Part shown: positions 11,368 through 25,845 of the stretch, piece after piece
How the letters are laid out: the number at the start of each line of letters is the position of its first letter
Numbering within the stretch: position 1 is the stretch's first letter
Assembly (NCBI GenBank): GCA_013368445.1
Contig: JAACJO010000031.1
Span: 310,001 to 374,000 of the forward strand
Direction: 5' to 3'
Length of the DNA: 64,000 nucleotides
DNA from: Leucocoprinus leucothites
Taxonomy: Eukaryota; Basidiomycota; Agaricomycetes; Agaricales; Agaricaceae
Made by a program: the position numbers and the translations under genes
The notes under the pieces: generated by a model
The model's database searches: none
Told to the model about the DNA's origin: nothing
What the model saw: only the letters and a program-made list of their open reading frames with translations

Positions 11368-12298
11368 TTCTCTCAAGTCATCTATTTTTCTTTCTTTCTT
11401 TTCGGGATTATGTACTGGCATTGGACTATCTCAAGCTCTTCCTTTTGTGGCCTTGACTTTACATCTGAATAAACTGCACTAATATGTGCCTCGACCCTTA
11501 TCCTGATTTGCAACAGTGGCGAGTAGAAACAATAGCAACTCAGCTTGCAGGCTAGAATGACACTCGAAACCTACTGCCACACTCACCCAGGCGAACAAAG
11601 TTGCAATCGTCGGTATCTTTCCGATATATCCAGAGCGATAACGTCAGTGCATGTTGCAAAGAAACTTGACACGGCCGCACCCAGCTTAAAATTAGAGCTT
11701 AAGGCAGTTCGTACATCACTTCCAGACTTCTCGGAAACACTGCCAAAGGGCAGTGAGGACAACGAACGACCTTACAAATATTCTTCTCCGCAGAACAATT
11801 GCTGACCCGAGTCTGCATCAGAGTGCTGTTCAGAACCTGTGCTCGGTTTGGCCGTTTGGTAATATAAAGGGTCTCCCTGTTCAGGCTTCAGGCCTCAAGC
11901 TTCATCTTCTCCCTCCCCAAAACCATACGTACCCCAAGCAGAGTGAAGTCGGCATCGACGTTTATTGCTGGTGTTGTCGGAGACCCCGGAGCACACTTGT
12001 AGCATCCCGCCATGCGTCGGCTCAGACCCAGGGACGCATCGGCGGGATTGTGCGACGCCGTGGTGCCATGATGTCCTCCTGGCCACTAAGACCCAACGTG
12101 TAAGTGCAATACTTACCCCTATCCATAATTTCTACGAATCTGATCCTTTTGGTTGTAGCGGCGGGCGACGTTCGGACTTGGTGGACCACTTTTTTCGGCA
12201 TTGCTGTCCTCTTAGGTCGCTATCGCATTTATACTCCTGGAATATTACCATCTCTCCAAACTACAGTGCCTTCAAATTTCAACACATTGTTCCCAACC
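11368..12298. other. Spacer between the two DWSF-tail genes
   Basis: Several overlapping short open frames occur on both strands, none with a recognisable domain. The plus-strand frame 12104-12298 is only the in-frame upstream extension of the second small gene and lacks similarity to the first copy. Confidence 0.4.
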
Positions 12299-12574
12299 AT
12301 GCCTTCATCTGCAGCCATGAGAGTATCATGGCAGTGGAAACATTCGCGATGCACATCACCACCTACCTACAATCGCTCCGCATACGCCTCAAGGACACCA
12401 ACCACAGACGTCGATCAAGTCTCCGCAAGTTCCACAGTCACAGCGCCAAAGTTATATTTGTTTTCGAGTTGGACCACCAGACTACGGACTGGTTCCTCTC
12501 CGGCGAAGAAGCGAATAAAAAAGCGGAGATGTTTAGGTGGAAATAAAACTTTCGAGGCTGATTGGTCGTTTTGA
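12299..12574 (+). CDS. Small basic protein, paralog 2 of a DWSF-tail pair
   Basis: 91-residue frame starting MPSSAAMRVSWQWKHS and ending NKTFEADWSF. I chose the internal ATG at 12299 over the longer open frame from 12104 because the first copy (11059) begins with the same MPSS-AM sequence. The middle is Ser/Thr rich, followed by a Lys/Arg cluster (AKKRIKKRR) before the tail. Similarity to the first copy is confined to both ends and the basic cluster, so the middle evolves quickly. No known domain; nuclear or nucleic-acid-binding roles would be speculation. Confidence 0.5.
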   Translation: MPSSAAMRVSWQWKHSRCTSPPTYNRSAYASRTPTTDVDQVSASSTVTAPKLYLFSSWTTRLRTGSSPAKKRIKKRRCLGGNKTFEADWSF

Positions 12575-13229
12575 TTTGGACTTTTTTTCTCCCTCTCTTG
12601 GTTTTTCTTTGTCTTTGTCGCAACACATTAGATACCTAAGCATGATATAGATCTTCACTTCAATCCGGACCCAGTTTTTCACCCCATTTAAGAGTCAGAA
12701 GAGTAAGGTGTGAAGCTCGCAAGAATGAAGCTAGGCTTTGAGTGTGTAATAGCAGCGACAAAGAACTTAGTCTCATAATATCTGGTGGGGGTAGAATTGG
12801 AGGCTCTGGATCATACACAAAGAAGAGTCGAAGCCTCGCAGCCCCTAATTAGAAACGAAGAGACGATCATGTGATCGGTATTTTGGGCAATGCGGCCCGG
12901 GCGTAATGTACATGTTCCACCACAACACCGAGAAGTCAGGCCAGAAGTACTGCCTACGCCGGTACTCCAAGTCTATCGGACGACGAGAAATTGCAGTGCA
13001 AAATCCCGTCGGACTCTATACTTACATGAGTTAGAACGTATGGAGTCAAACCGCCCTCGAGGTTAACTCCGACCTATGTGGTGCTTACCGTTAATCACGG
13101 TTGGAGACTCCCGGGACCGTTTCATCGGAGGCGGGATCGCCGTGACTCAATCCGAAATTGGCACTATTTCTTGCCTGAGGGTGATGATTTGAACCCTCAT
13201 TCGCCTCAACCACCAGCATCACCACCAGC
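12575..13229. other. Intergenic, promoter side of ALDH member 3
   Basis: No supported gene. I see no clear TATA box within the last 120 bp before the ATG at 13230. Confidence 0.4.
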
Positions 13230-15624
13230 ATGGTCCAGACACACACCCACGAATTCAACACAAAAGTATACAAGAATAGTGTAACTATTAAGACGGGGTA
13301 CGTATGTTCCTACAGGTCTTCGGGACGGTGATGCTGATGTATGATCGCGTGTTCCAGGTTGTTCATTGGCGGACAATGGGTTGATCCCGTCAACGGAGAT
13401 GATTTAATAGAGTGTGTTTTCTGCTCCTCTCATTTTATTACAATACTGATGCAATAGCCTGTAGTATTGTCGATCCTGGTAAGTAGAAAAGCACTGATGG
13501 AAATTATTTATAATAATATTTGCGTTGTAGCAACTGGCAAAACCATCACCACGATCGCGGGTGGGGGAGCGGAAGATGTTGATGCCGCTGTTAAATCAGC
13601 AAGAAAAGTCAGTACCCGCTAGAAGTGTAATCAACCGGATCAATGGCTAAGTGGGACCAAATTTCTAGGCCTTCAAAACTAGCTGGGGCCTCAAAGTACC
13701 AGGAGCTGAGCGAGGACGTATTCTCAACAGATTCGCGGACCTGCTAGAAAAACACAATGACGAGCTGGCTGCTCTGGAAGCTTTGAACGTTGGTATGTGT
13801 CGGTTCCATATCTTTCTAATAAATATCTTGATGAACATCTTCAGGAAAACCGTTCCTTCCAAGCAAGATGTGGGAGATGGCTCACATCGTGAACATTGTG
13901 AGATATTTCGCCGGATGGGCTGATAAGATTCATGGCAAGACTATTGAGGTGATTGATCTTTTGCTTTCAAAGTGGTCGATTGATGAACATAGGTGGTTCT
14001 GGTAGACCAACGACAAAAAGATGGCATATACAAGACACGAACCATGGGGTGTCGTGGTATGTTTCGACTGTCAAGCGTTTGATTCAACTTCCTGACCCGA
14101 TCACAGGCAGCAATTGTTCCGTGGAACTATCCCCTCGTACGCTGAATTTACATCTAAGGATTTAATATCTATCTGATGGTGATTGGCTTGTAGGCGATGG
14201 CCGTCTGTAAGGTCGCTCCCGCACTTGCAGCAGGGAATACCGTCATCCTCAAGGTACATTTTTTTAACATTTACAGCCTTCACCGTCCTGACAGGGAACT
14301 GATCTAGCCCTCCGAACTCACCCCTCTGTCTGCTCTCTTCATCGCTGACCTCCTGAACGAAGCCGGTTTCCCTCCTGGTGTCGTGAACATTGTCAACGGA
14401 TACGGTAAAACGGAAATTGAAGTCAAGCATAGCATAATCTAATGATTTTGTGTCCCCCTAGGTCACTCTGTTGGCTCAGCCCTCTCTCTTCATCCCAATA
14501 TCGACAAGATCTCGTTCACGGGTAGCACTATTACCGGACGGAGAATCCTCAAGGCAGCAGCGGATTCAAACCTGAAGGCAGTCACGTTGGAACTTGGCGG
14601 GAAAAGTCCGACAATCATCTTTGATGATGCAGATTTAGACCAGGCAATCAAGTGGGCAGCGATGGGCATCTTGTGAGTGAGGCGATTTTTCATTCGCGAG
14701 AACCATCCTCACATAGTTCTTTATTGTCAGCACCAACATGGGTATGTTCATACTTGAATAGAATAGGCTGGCCGGTGAAATAAAGAGCCCTCTAGGACAA
14801 ATTTGCATTGCCGGTTCACGAATATACGTTCAAGAAGGAATTTATGACAAGTTCTTGGAGGGCTTTACTGAATATGCGGAGGGTCTTACCAAAGCGACCG
14901 GTAGCCCTTTCGAAGAGGAAACACGTCATGGACCCCAGGTATCAAAAGCGCAATACGAGGTACGTGTCCCTACAATTCATTCATTCTCCAGTCTCAAACG
15001 CCTCTCTAGCGCGTGATGGAATACATCGAATCTGGAACGTCAGAAGGAGCTAAAGTACACACCGGTGGCGGGCGCTTTGGTGAAGAAGGGTATTTCATCA
15101 AGCCGACCGTGTTCGTGGACGCGAAGCCTTCCATGAAAATTATGCGAGAAGAGATATTTGGACCTGTCTGCTGTATCGTGAAGTTCAAGACTGAAGAAGG
15201 TACATCTCATATTTGTGTTGAGATATTAGATCGCTCACAGGAATCTGCTGCTCCCCCGCCTTTCAGAGGTAATCGAATGGGCGAATGATACCGCGTATGG
15301 ACTTGCCGCAAACATTTTGACCGAAAACTCAGCGCGAGCCATACGTATGGCTAATTCAGTGGAAGCTGGGTCCATCTATGTAAGTTCCTGGGTTCCTTCG
15401 ATGTAGTGCACGACTTGACAGGTCACAGGTCAATTGTGCTATGGATGGTGGTATCGGAGCTCCATTTGGTGGATACAAGCAGTCTGGTATTGGTCGGGAG
15501 ATGGGCGAAGCTGCCTTGGATACGTGAGTCGTCGAATTGATTAAAATACCACACTTACCTAGTATATCATGATAGATATACCCAAGTGAAAGCAGTTCAC
15601 ATTAACATTGGACAGAAGTTATGA
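13230..15624 (+). CDS. Aldehyde dehydrogenase, array member 3
   Basis: ALDH, first of three consecutive plus-strand copies. The start gives [16 protein letters not shown]; the end is VHINIGQKL then TGA at 15622-15624. Spliced by eye it is about 500 residues in about 17 exons. Visible are [73 protein letters not shown] (catalytic Cys), [10 protein letters not shown] and [13 protein letters not shown]. The 11-nt micro-exon at 14731-14741 encodes the residues before GQIC. All junctions stay in frame. The catalytic residues expected for the family (Asn in PWN, Lys in KPSE, Glu in ELGG, Cys in GQxC, Glu in EEIFG) are all present, so it should be active. Substrate not predictable. Confidence 0.9.
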
Positions 15625-16184
15625 AGACACTTTTCTACGAGGGCCCTCTCAACCTGGTATAGTACTGTGTAAAGCATCATTATTCTATCTGAACGCCATC
15701 CGTCGATGACACATTTTTGCTATTCGACTCATGTCAATCGCCATTTTCTTTCAGTTTGCGGTGCTCGAAATGCCAACTAGGACCCTGAGGATTAGATTGA
15801 GCTTATTGTGAAGCTGTATAATATACAAAATTTAGTGTGCCTGCCCTGGGAGCTTCATTTTGGGGTAGTTGCATTCGTGGGGTGGAATTGACCTAGCCTT
15901 TAAAAAGGTCCTAGTGACACGTTGGCCACTAGTAACCTCAGAAGTCCGGGAGCCTGAAGTTTCCGTATATGAGTATATCCCCTGACAGTAAGATTTTCAT
16001 TTTTCAGCTATGAATTTGGGCAGAAGGTCAAAATACGGACTGGTCTTAGTTCTGCGTAGTTGTGGAATGTAGACATAGGCATATTTAAGAGATCGAGGCC
16101 TTTCAAGACCATCACCATAGTACTTACCTACTTTTCGCTGAACCTCAACTGCATAACCAATACACATATAGTCAACGCACCGGA
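15625..16184. other. Spacer between ALDH members 3 and 4
   Basis: About 560 bp without a gene. An AT-rich TATTTAAG (about 16080) lies roughly 100 bp before the next ATG and could serve as a core promoter element. Confidence 0.35.
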
Positions 16185-18605
16185 ATGGTCAAGACATATA
16201 CTCAAAATTTCAATACTACCGTTTACCAGGGTACTATTACAGTCAAAACTGGGTATGCAACCTTTCGTCTGCCGTCGTCGGTGTTGCTTTTAATCCTGAC
16301 AAGTGTCTCATTGTAGACTGTTCATTGACGGCCGGTGGGTTGACCCGGTAAAAGGAGGAGATTCGATAGAGTATGCTCGTTCTCTTTTTGTCTTGGAGCT
16401 CAGTTAATTGAAGCCATTCGCCGCAGCGTCGTTGATCCTAGTAAGTTTTCTAGTTAAATTAATACTCTGACGGAAGTCGTCTTAGTATTACGATGCGATA
16501 TAGCCAACGGGAGAATTATTACCACCATCCAAGGTGGTGGGCCACAGGATGTTGACATCGCTGTCAAGGCAGCCAGGAAGGTTGGTACCCGCAATCTAGA
16601 CTCGATAAATCAGTAATATTCAAATATTATATCAGGCGTTTAAGACGTCTTGGGGCCTCAAAGTACCTGGATCTGAACGAGGAAGGATACTCAATAAATT
16701 TGGAGATTTATTGGAGAAACACGCTGAAGAGCTGGCTGCTCTTGAAGCCCTGAACGTCGGTAAGACAATCAGCTGGTGTCTCTCCCAACCACCTTCAACA
16801 AGCCCGCGCAGGAAAGCCATTCATCCCCACTAAGCTCTTTGAGCTTCGAAGTGTTGTTCAGGTGGTTAGATATTATGCTGGGTGGGCCGACAAGGTTCAT
16901 GGCAAGACCATTGAGGTGCGCATGATTGATTCATGACGTCGAAATGGAACTAATACCTTTTGGTTAGACTAATGAGAAGAAACTGGCTTATACGAGGCAC
17001 GAGCCTTATGGAGTTGTGGTACGATCGCTCTCTCCTCCCCATTTCCTAACTTGAAATATGGAATCTAGGGAGCAATCATTCCTTGGAACGCTCCGCTCGT
17101 AGGTTGTCAGAATTTTACGTCGAGGTGGATGCTCACGGAAAAATAAATAGATGTCAACTGTGCTCAAAATAGCACCTGTGCTTGCTACGGGAAATACCGT
17201 AGTCTTCAAGGTGCGCACGTCGGCCTACGTACCGTTCCTTGACCAAGACTCAATATTATGATTAGCCCTCTGAGCTCACGCCTCTGACTGCCCTCTTCAT
17301 CGCCGACCTTCTCAATGATGCCGAGGTTCCTCCAGGTGTCGTGAATGTCGTGAATGGCTATGGTGAGTATGGACTGTTTACCTCACTGGAATTGTTTCGG
17401 AATCTGAGCTTACAGGTGATGACAGGTCCCACCGTTGGTTCTGCCATCGCCTTACATCCTAATGTCGACAAGATCACCTTCACCGGCAGCACTCTCACAG
17501 GGCGTAAAATCCTGAAGGCATCCGCTGAGTCGAACCTAAAAGGTGTTACTCTGGAACTTGGTGGGAAAAGCCCAACAATCATTTTCGATGATGTCGTCCT
17601 GGACCAAGCTATCAAATGGGCCGCACTGGGTATCTTGTAAGTAATGTTGTATCCCGTCCAAACCAGCTGATATTTATGACGTGTCTTTCTTCTATTAGCT
17701 CCAACATGGGTTCGCTTGCTCGCACTCAGAGTTTTGAGCCGTTTGCTCAGAAATTTATACAGGTCAAATTTGCACTGCAGGATCTCGTATATACGTGCAA
17801 GAGGCAGTTTACGACAAATTCCTTAAGGGTTTCACAGCTTACGCGGAAGATCTTACGAAGGCGACTGGTCCACCTTTTGAACAGGGAAGTCGGCATGGCC
17901 CCCAAATTTCAAAGATACAATTTGACGTGAGTGACAGCTCTTTCTCGCGCACGAGAAACCAGCTCAAAATTGGCCATAGCGTGTGATGAGTTTCATATCC
18001 TCTGGAAAATCAGAAGGAGCTAAGATACGCATCGGTGGTGAACGGTATGGCGAGGAAGGGTACTTCATCAAGCCGACTGTCTTTGTCGATGCAAAACCAT
18101 CCATGAAGATTATGCAGGAAGAGATATTCGGCCCTGTCTGTTCCATTGTCAAATTTAAGACTGAAGAAGGTACTTCCTCCTTTTCCGTGACGTGCGGGCA
18201 CTAATTTCATTGCTATTGTTTCCTTAGAGGTTATTGAATGGGCCAACAACACAACATACGGCCTCGCAGCCAACGTTCTGACTGAAAATTCTGCGCGTGC
18301 GATTCGCATGGCCCATGCATTAGAAGCTGGAGTCATCTATGTGAGTTTCCGAACGATGTGCGGCCATATTTGCTCAGAGGAGCGACTTTTCCCATTTTAT
18401 AGGTCAATAATACCATTTCAGGCGAGATCAATGTTCCGTTTGGTGGCTACAAACAATCAGGTATGGGTCGAGAAATGGGAGAAGAAGCGTTAGCTACGTA
18501 AGTTTCTCGTGATTCTTTTCAATAACCTTATTTCCAAATGCCTTTGCACCCGGCAGATATACGCAGGTGAAGGCTGTACACATTAACATTGGTCAGGTCT
18601 TGTGA
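16185..18605 (+). CDS. Aldehyde dehydrogenase, array member 4
   Basis: ALDH beginning [16 protein letters not shown] and ending VHINIGQVL with TGA at 18603-18605. The gene shares the intron plan of member 3, including the 11-nt micro-exon (17699-17709). Key motifs are [83 protein letters not shown] and [13 protein letters not shown]. All catalytic residues are present and the frame is continuous through splicing. The residue after PWN is Ala rather than Tyr or Phe, a mild difference from its neighbours near the active-site entrance. Tandem same-strand placement with members 3 and 5 fits duplication by unequal crossing over. Confidence 0.9.
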
Positions 18606-20077
18606 GAACTTGATTTCAACAGTCGAATGATCTCAATGCTGCAGTCACTCGATATAATGGATCTTATCATTCCACCACTCAATCAGCACCTGCTTAGGGT
18701 TCTTTTACTTCTCCAAACAGGAACTTCATTTATTCTTAATATACAAAGCTTGGCTCACATAAACCCGCTTTTCGACGTTCAGTGATCAACTCGTGAACTT
18801 TGAAAGGGTATAAATACTTTTAATTGGTGTGGAGTGACGGAGAATTGACCTTTATCCTTACTAGTATTCTCCAGAGCATCACCTTTCAGTTGAGCTGATT
18901 GAGGTATGAAACTGGGTAATGCGTAGTCAGGCGGCACTGCATGACATATCTGAGTACGCTACCAAGCCGTCTGCAGACAAGACCTTAGCACAAGTGTAGA
19001 GGAAAGCGCCTCGTTATTTTGTAGCGCCCGTTGTGTCCGATAAATCTCTGACGGTGATTTCAGTCTTCGTCCTATCGATCTATTCACTACTCGATACTGT
19101 TCTCGGACTATGAAAGCACGCGATACAGCTTATTCCAACTTGGCATTAATTTCCTCTGTATTTCTATTCATTCTTGGCTCCTAGGAAAAGGAATCTCGTT
19201 CATTTTAGTTCATTTCAGTCGCATATCATCTTAATCCGTACGTTGAAACGCCACAACTTGAAAGGCACGTGTTCTGTAAACGAGAGATGAACAACGCATA
19301 CAAAATTTCGAATGCGAAATCAAGCTTTTGGGGTACATACATATGATGATCTTGATTCGTCTCTAAGAGCTCGCTAATGGAGATGTAAGAAGCCGAGAGT
19401 GCCGTCACCATTCCTACCAGAGAGCATTTTGATGATGATCAATCTTCTAATCATTTACCTCATCCATCACCGTACATCATGAGTCGTGCAATCCCCATAC
19501 AACCTTGATGCGATATGCGTATCCTTGCTGAATATCATCAGGGTCTCTCAAATTCTTCCACGGATCCTTGCCTCTTCCCCGGGAGCTGGGGCGATTAGAC
19601 CGACGGGGGCGCTGGGGTTGCATGTCTCGAATTCAGAAGACCAAGGGAGACTCGGCTCGTTTTCTGCCAGACTGATGACCCTGTGCGTTTGGATAGCCCT
19701 TCATCCCATGTACGAAACAATAGAAACGCGCTACCTAATTCGACTGATAAGGTGCAAGTGTGATATGTATGACGAGCTTGGAGAAGCTCAAACATGGTCC
19801 TCAATTAGGGGGGCGGATTGTAGGTACTGATTGTGTCCTCATCGGTCACACTTAAGCTTACTAGCTCTGCATTGATTAGGTACGCTCACTTCTCCGAAAA
19901 AATGGTTGGTGAGGAGAATCGAGATGGCTTATTGAGATTTCAAGAAACGTGGAAGCTCAAGCTTTCGTTTCAATGGCCCGCCAGCTCAGGGAGGCTTGAA
20001 CGCCGTATGTATGGACCTTGTACCGCTTTGGGGATGCTGATCAATACGAATCCCGAAATTGAGACACTCTGGTAACA
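18606..20077. other. 1.5-kb spacer between ALDH members 4 and 5
   Basis: The longest open frames (for example 19486-19830 plus, 114 codons) show no family signature, no paralog in the window and no matching splice structure. I see nothing else here besides the promoter of the next gene. Confidence 0.4.
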
Positions 20078-20085
20078 TATATAAA
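20078..20085 (+). promoter_or_regulatory. TATA box for ALDH member 5
   Basis: TATATAAA lies 72 bp before the ATG at 20158, a usual distance for a fungal core promoter with a short leader. Confidence 0.5.
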
Positions 20086-20157
20086 CGCAGTACCTTCCTG
20101 GCTGCCGAGCCTATCAGAACCAACATCTTTTACTCCCAGTTCACTCGCAAAACCGCC

Positions 20158-22551
20158 ATGGTAGCTACTTACACTCATGATTTCAACACGCCCTTGTACA
20201 AGGGAAAGGTTACTGTCAACACTGGGTATGCGCTCGCTGTGTTTCCCCTACCTTCATTTCTCATCAACGAGCTATGCAGGCTGTTTATCGATGGTAAATG
20301 GGTCGAACCTGTAGAAGGAGGTGATAGAATCGAGTGAGTTTTTGTTTACACTATGCTGAGGTTAAGCAGTCGCTGATATGCTGCCGGCAGTGTTGTCGAT
20401 CCAAGTGAGTAATCACACTTCGGGTGCATATATGCGCCTCAACACACGTGAACTAGCGAGCGGAAAGGTCATAACCACGGTTGCGGGAGGTGGAGAAAAG
20501 GATATCGATATTGCCGTTAAAGCGGCCAGGAAGGTGAGTATTAGCCCTTGGATCATCTCAGTTACACACTAACAGCCCTCTCTGCAGACGTTCAAGACCT
20601 CTTGGGGCCTCAAGGTTCCAGGAGCGGAGCGTGGTCGACTACTAGGAAAGTTTGCGGACCTACTCGAAGAGCATCAGGAAGAGTTGGCGGCGCTCGAAGC
20701 ACTGAACGTTGGTTCGTCCTCATTAGTAATCATTAAGCTCTACATCCGAGTCCCTCTGATATCCTACCTTCATCCAGGCAAGCATTTCAATCATGCTAAA
20801 TTTGCTGATCTGGCTATGTCAATTGCAACGATGAGGTATTACGCTGGTTGGGCCGACAAGATTCATGGGAAGACCATAGAGGTAAGGCTCTTCCTTATAT
20901 TATCCCTGCACCGGTGTCTGATGTGTACCCATTGTAGACCAACGAAAACAAGTTTGCATACACAAGGCATGAACCTTGGGGTGTAATCGTACGTCGTTGC
21001 CCGAGCTTCTCACGCAGCAATACTGAGCATCAATTTAAGGGAGCAATCGTTCCTTGGAACTTCCCTCTGGTATGCTACAGCGGCAGATTTCCGGTTGCGT
21101 CTGATCACGCTGGTTCTAGATGATGGCTGCCATCAAAATTGGTCCCGCCTTGGCCACCGGGAACACCCTCGTTTTAAAGGTGCCTTATTATATCATCGTC
21201 TATACACTCATGAGCTGACTATCGCAGCCGTCGGAAATAACTCCTCTATCAGCCCTTTACGTCGCCAACTTAATCAATGAGGCAGGCTTCCCTCCTGGTG
21301 CCGTCAATATCGTCACCGGATATGGTGGGTGGCCCTTCCGCTCTTGTTCACTACAAGTCAGATTTAACGTTGGCCATACAGGTAATACTGCTGGGGAAGC
21401 CGTTTCCCGTCATCCTGATGTTGACAAAATCACATTTACCGGGAGCACTCTTGTTGGAAGGAAAATCCTTAAAGCATCGGCGGAGTCCAACTTAAAGGCA
21501 GTCACTCTTGAGCTTGGTGGCAAGAGCCCGACTGTTATCTTTGACGACGTGAACCTAGACCAAGCAATCAAGTGGGCGGGGCGAGGAATCTTGTGAGTGA
21601 AGCCTTCGTTCGATATCTAAGCACATTTCTAAGCCCCAGCATTTTTACAGTCCCAATATGGGTGAGTGCAAGTTTTAGTGCGGATTGTACCCCACGCTGG
21701 TCTTATCTAGAGCTCAGGTCAGGCGTGCATCGCGGGTTCCCGCATTTACGTGCAGGAGGGCATCTACGATGAGTTCCTTACAGGATTTACAAAGTATGCA
21801 GAAGGCCTCACCCAATCAGCCGGTGGACCGTTTGAAGAGGGGGTGCAGCACGGGCCCCAAGTGTCAAAGACCCAATATGAGGTCAGTACGAAATTAAGCT
21901 CTCTCGATGCGACCGAATCTGACTGAGCTTCCCAGCGCGTAATGGGTTACATTTCTTCTGGAAAGTCGGAAGGCGCTAAGGTTCTGATCGGCGGCGAGCG
22001 CCTGGGTGAACAGGGGTACTTCATCAAGCCAACAATCTTCGTTGATGCGAAGCCGAACATGAAGATCATGCAAGAAGAGATCTTTGGCCCCGTTTGCTCC
22101 ATTGTTAAGTTCAGAACCGAAGAAGGTAAGCGCTTCTGACCTTCGGAAGTTCACAGCACGTGTGCCAATCAAAACTTCTCGACAGAGGTTACAGAATGGG
22201 CGAACGATACGACGTACGGTCTCGCTGCGAATGTTTTGACCGAAAACTCGTCCAGAGCTATTCGAATGGCGAATAACCTCGAAGCAGGTGGCATTTATGT
22301 AAGTTGGACAACTATTGAGGCTCGGCAAGGGACTCAGATAAGTGAAATTAGGTTAACTGCGCCCAATCACCCGAGGTCAATGTGGCATTTGGTGGCTTCA
22401 AGCAGTCCGGTTTAGGTAGAGAGTTGGGAGAAGCGGCTTTAGAGACGTAAGTAGCAGTTTACTAGGCGTTATTGGATGGGAAGCTGATGGATTCCTGCGC
22501 AGCTATACTCAAGTCAAAGCCGTCCATATTAACATTGGGCAGGTTCTGTGA
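20158..22551 (+). CDS. Aldehyde dehydrogenase, array member 5
   Basis: ALDH beginning [16 protein letters not shown] and ending [12 protein letters not shown] at 22549-22551. It has the clade's intron plan with the 11-nt micro-exon at 21651-21661. Motifs include [83 protein letters not shown] and [13 protein letters not shown]. It is about 500 residues by manual splicing, without frame breaks. GGFKQSG rather than GGYKQSG, and LVGRK rather than LTGRK, are shared with the canonical gene at 22818, but the intron plan and C-terminus place it with the array clade. Its 3' end converges on the next gene with only 266 bp between stops. Confidence 0.9.
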
Positions 22552-22817
22552 ACTCCAGAGTGCCCACGCAGAGTGTATTGATATTCCATCAGTAATAGCT
22601 TCTTTGTGATATAAAACATTTGTTTGGTCATTTGTGACTGTCTTTCCCAGTCTTTTGGCAGCTCATCAAGCGTTCATAGAAACGATCAAATCCGGAAAAT
22701 GTACGTTTGCATATTGTCACAGACTACCAAGCTTAAGAAGATGAAACATCCTTCGAAGACGATAATACAAGATAAAGAATATATTCCAATTTCACCTGCC
22801 TGTCAAAGTCCTTATCT

Positions 22818-24817
<2,000 letters not shown>

Positions 24818-24865
24818 GATCAAAGGATTGTCTCTCTGGGTTCTCAACTTCTCAACTATCGTGGG

Positions 24866-24873
24866 TTTATATA
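24866..24873 (-). promoter_or_regulatory. TATA box for ALDH member 6
   Basis: TATATAAA on the minus strand, 49 bp upstream of the ATG at 24817. Confidence 0.5.
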
Positions 24874-25845
24874 TGTACCAGGGGGTCAGCTGGTTCTTGG
24901 AGAGACCCCTGAATAATATGAAGCCTTCCACGGAACTTGGTTCCTCCAATAAATGATGACAAACCGTAGTCAGTCTGGGTAAGCGTTCACATGTCTCTTT
25001 GCGCTAACTTCCCCTTTTGACAATCTTGCACAGAGCTCGGTATCTGATTGGTTTTCGCTCGCGGGAAGTAGCAGGAAGTGGCGCACCACCAAGAAAACTC
25101 CAAGATTTCTAGCTGAGAACCTTCTGGAATATTGAAGAACAGCTCAGGTTGAGTAGGAGGAGTGAGAAGAAGAATGCCAGGGATGGGGTCGAACGGCTTT
25201 GGCGGTCCGCGTTTCAATCGATCATCACGTGGCCTTCAGCGGCTATCGATTCACCTTCACTGCGAAGTACTTCGACAGCGGAACTCATGCCTCCATTTTT
25301 ACCGGGACCTTGATTCAAATTGGGTTTCCGGTCACTCTTCTTGAAAATTCATTCAAGGTCCTCTTGTACTCTGCCTGAAACTTCTGATGAGTATCTACTG
25401 GCAACCATCGATTATAGGTCCCCTGGACTAATTGAACAACAATCAAAGATCATCAAGGTCATGATTTCGTCTGCGTCGCTCGTGAAATCTGATCGTGTAA
25501 CTCCTCACTCCTACAAAACTTATAGAAATTCCTGTGGGATGGGGCTCCCAGTCTATTGGTATATTTTCTTTAGCCTAATTCAAAGTCTGGAGTATTCTAA
25601 TACAATTTCCCTGGAGTCAATAGCTCCCACACAGGTTTTACCTTGTAATCATCAACATTTATTTCTGAACGATTGATCGGCTGGTTCCTGTAATGCTTCT
25701 TTGATGGGCCTCTGGCCGCTTATAAGTGAGAATCCCCCTTCAACTCGGCGTATTCACACCAATGCTCTCCCAAAGCATCATATGACCTCGGACGAAACAC
25801 ACAGACGATAGAAGCGGCCCAGACTCAACTAATCACCTTTCGCAG
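24874..25845. other. Divergent intergenic region between ALDH member 6 and the kinase-like gene
   Basis: Holds the promoters of two divergently transcribed genes. The first exon of the kinase-like gene probably lies in the last few hundred bases, but I could not find an ATG that splices cleanly onto the exon beginning at 25846. Confidence 0.4.

Noticed and set aside
12104..12298. N-terminal extension of the second DWSF-tail gene
   Set aside because: The paralog at 11059 begins at the MPSS-AM residues, and the extension has no similarity to its upstream DNA.
13180..13210. tRNA-like GGTTCAAATC segment on the minus strand
   Set aside because: The flanking bases do not form a T-stem and no acceptor or anticodon stems could be found at the right spacing.
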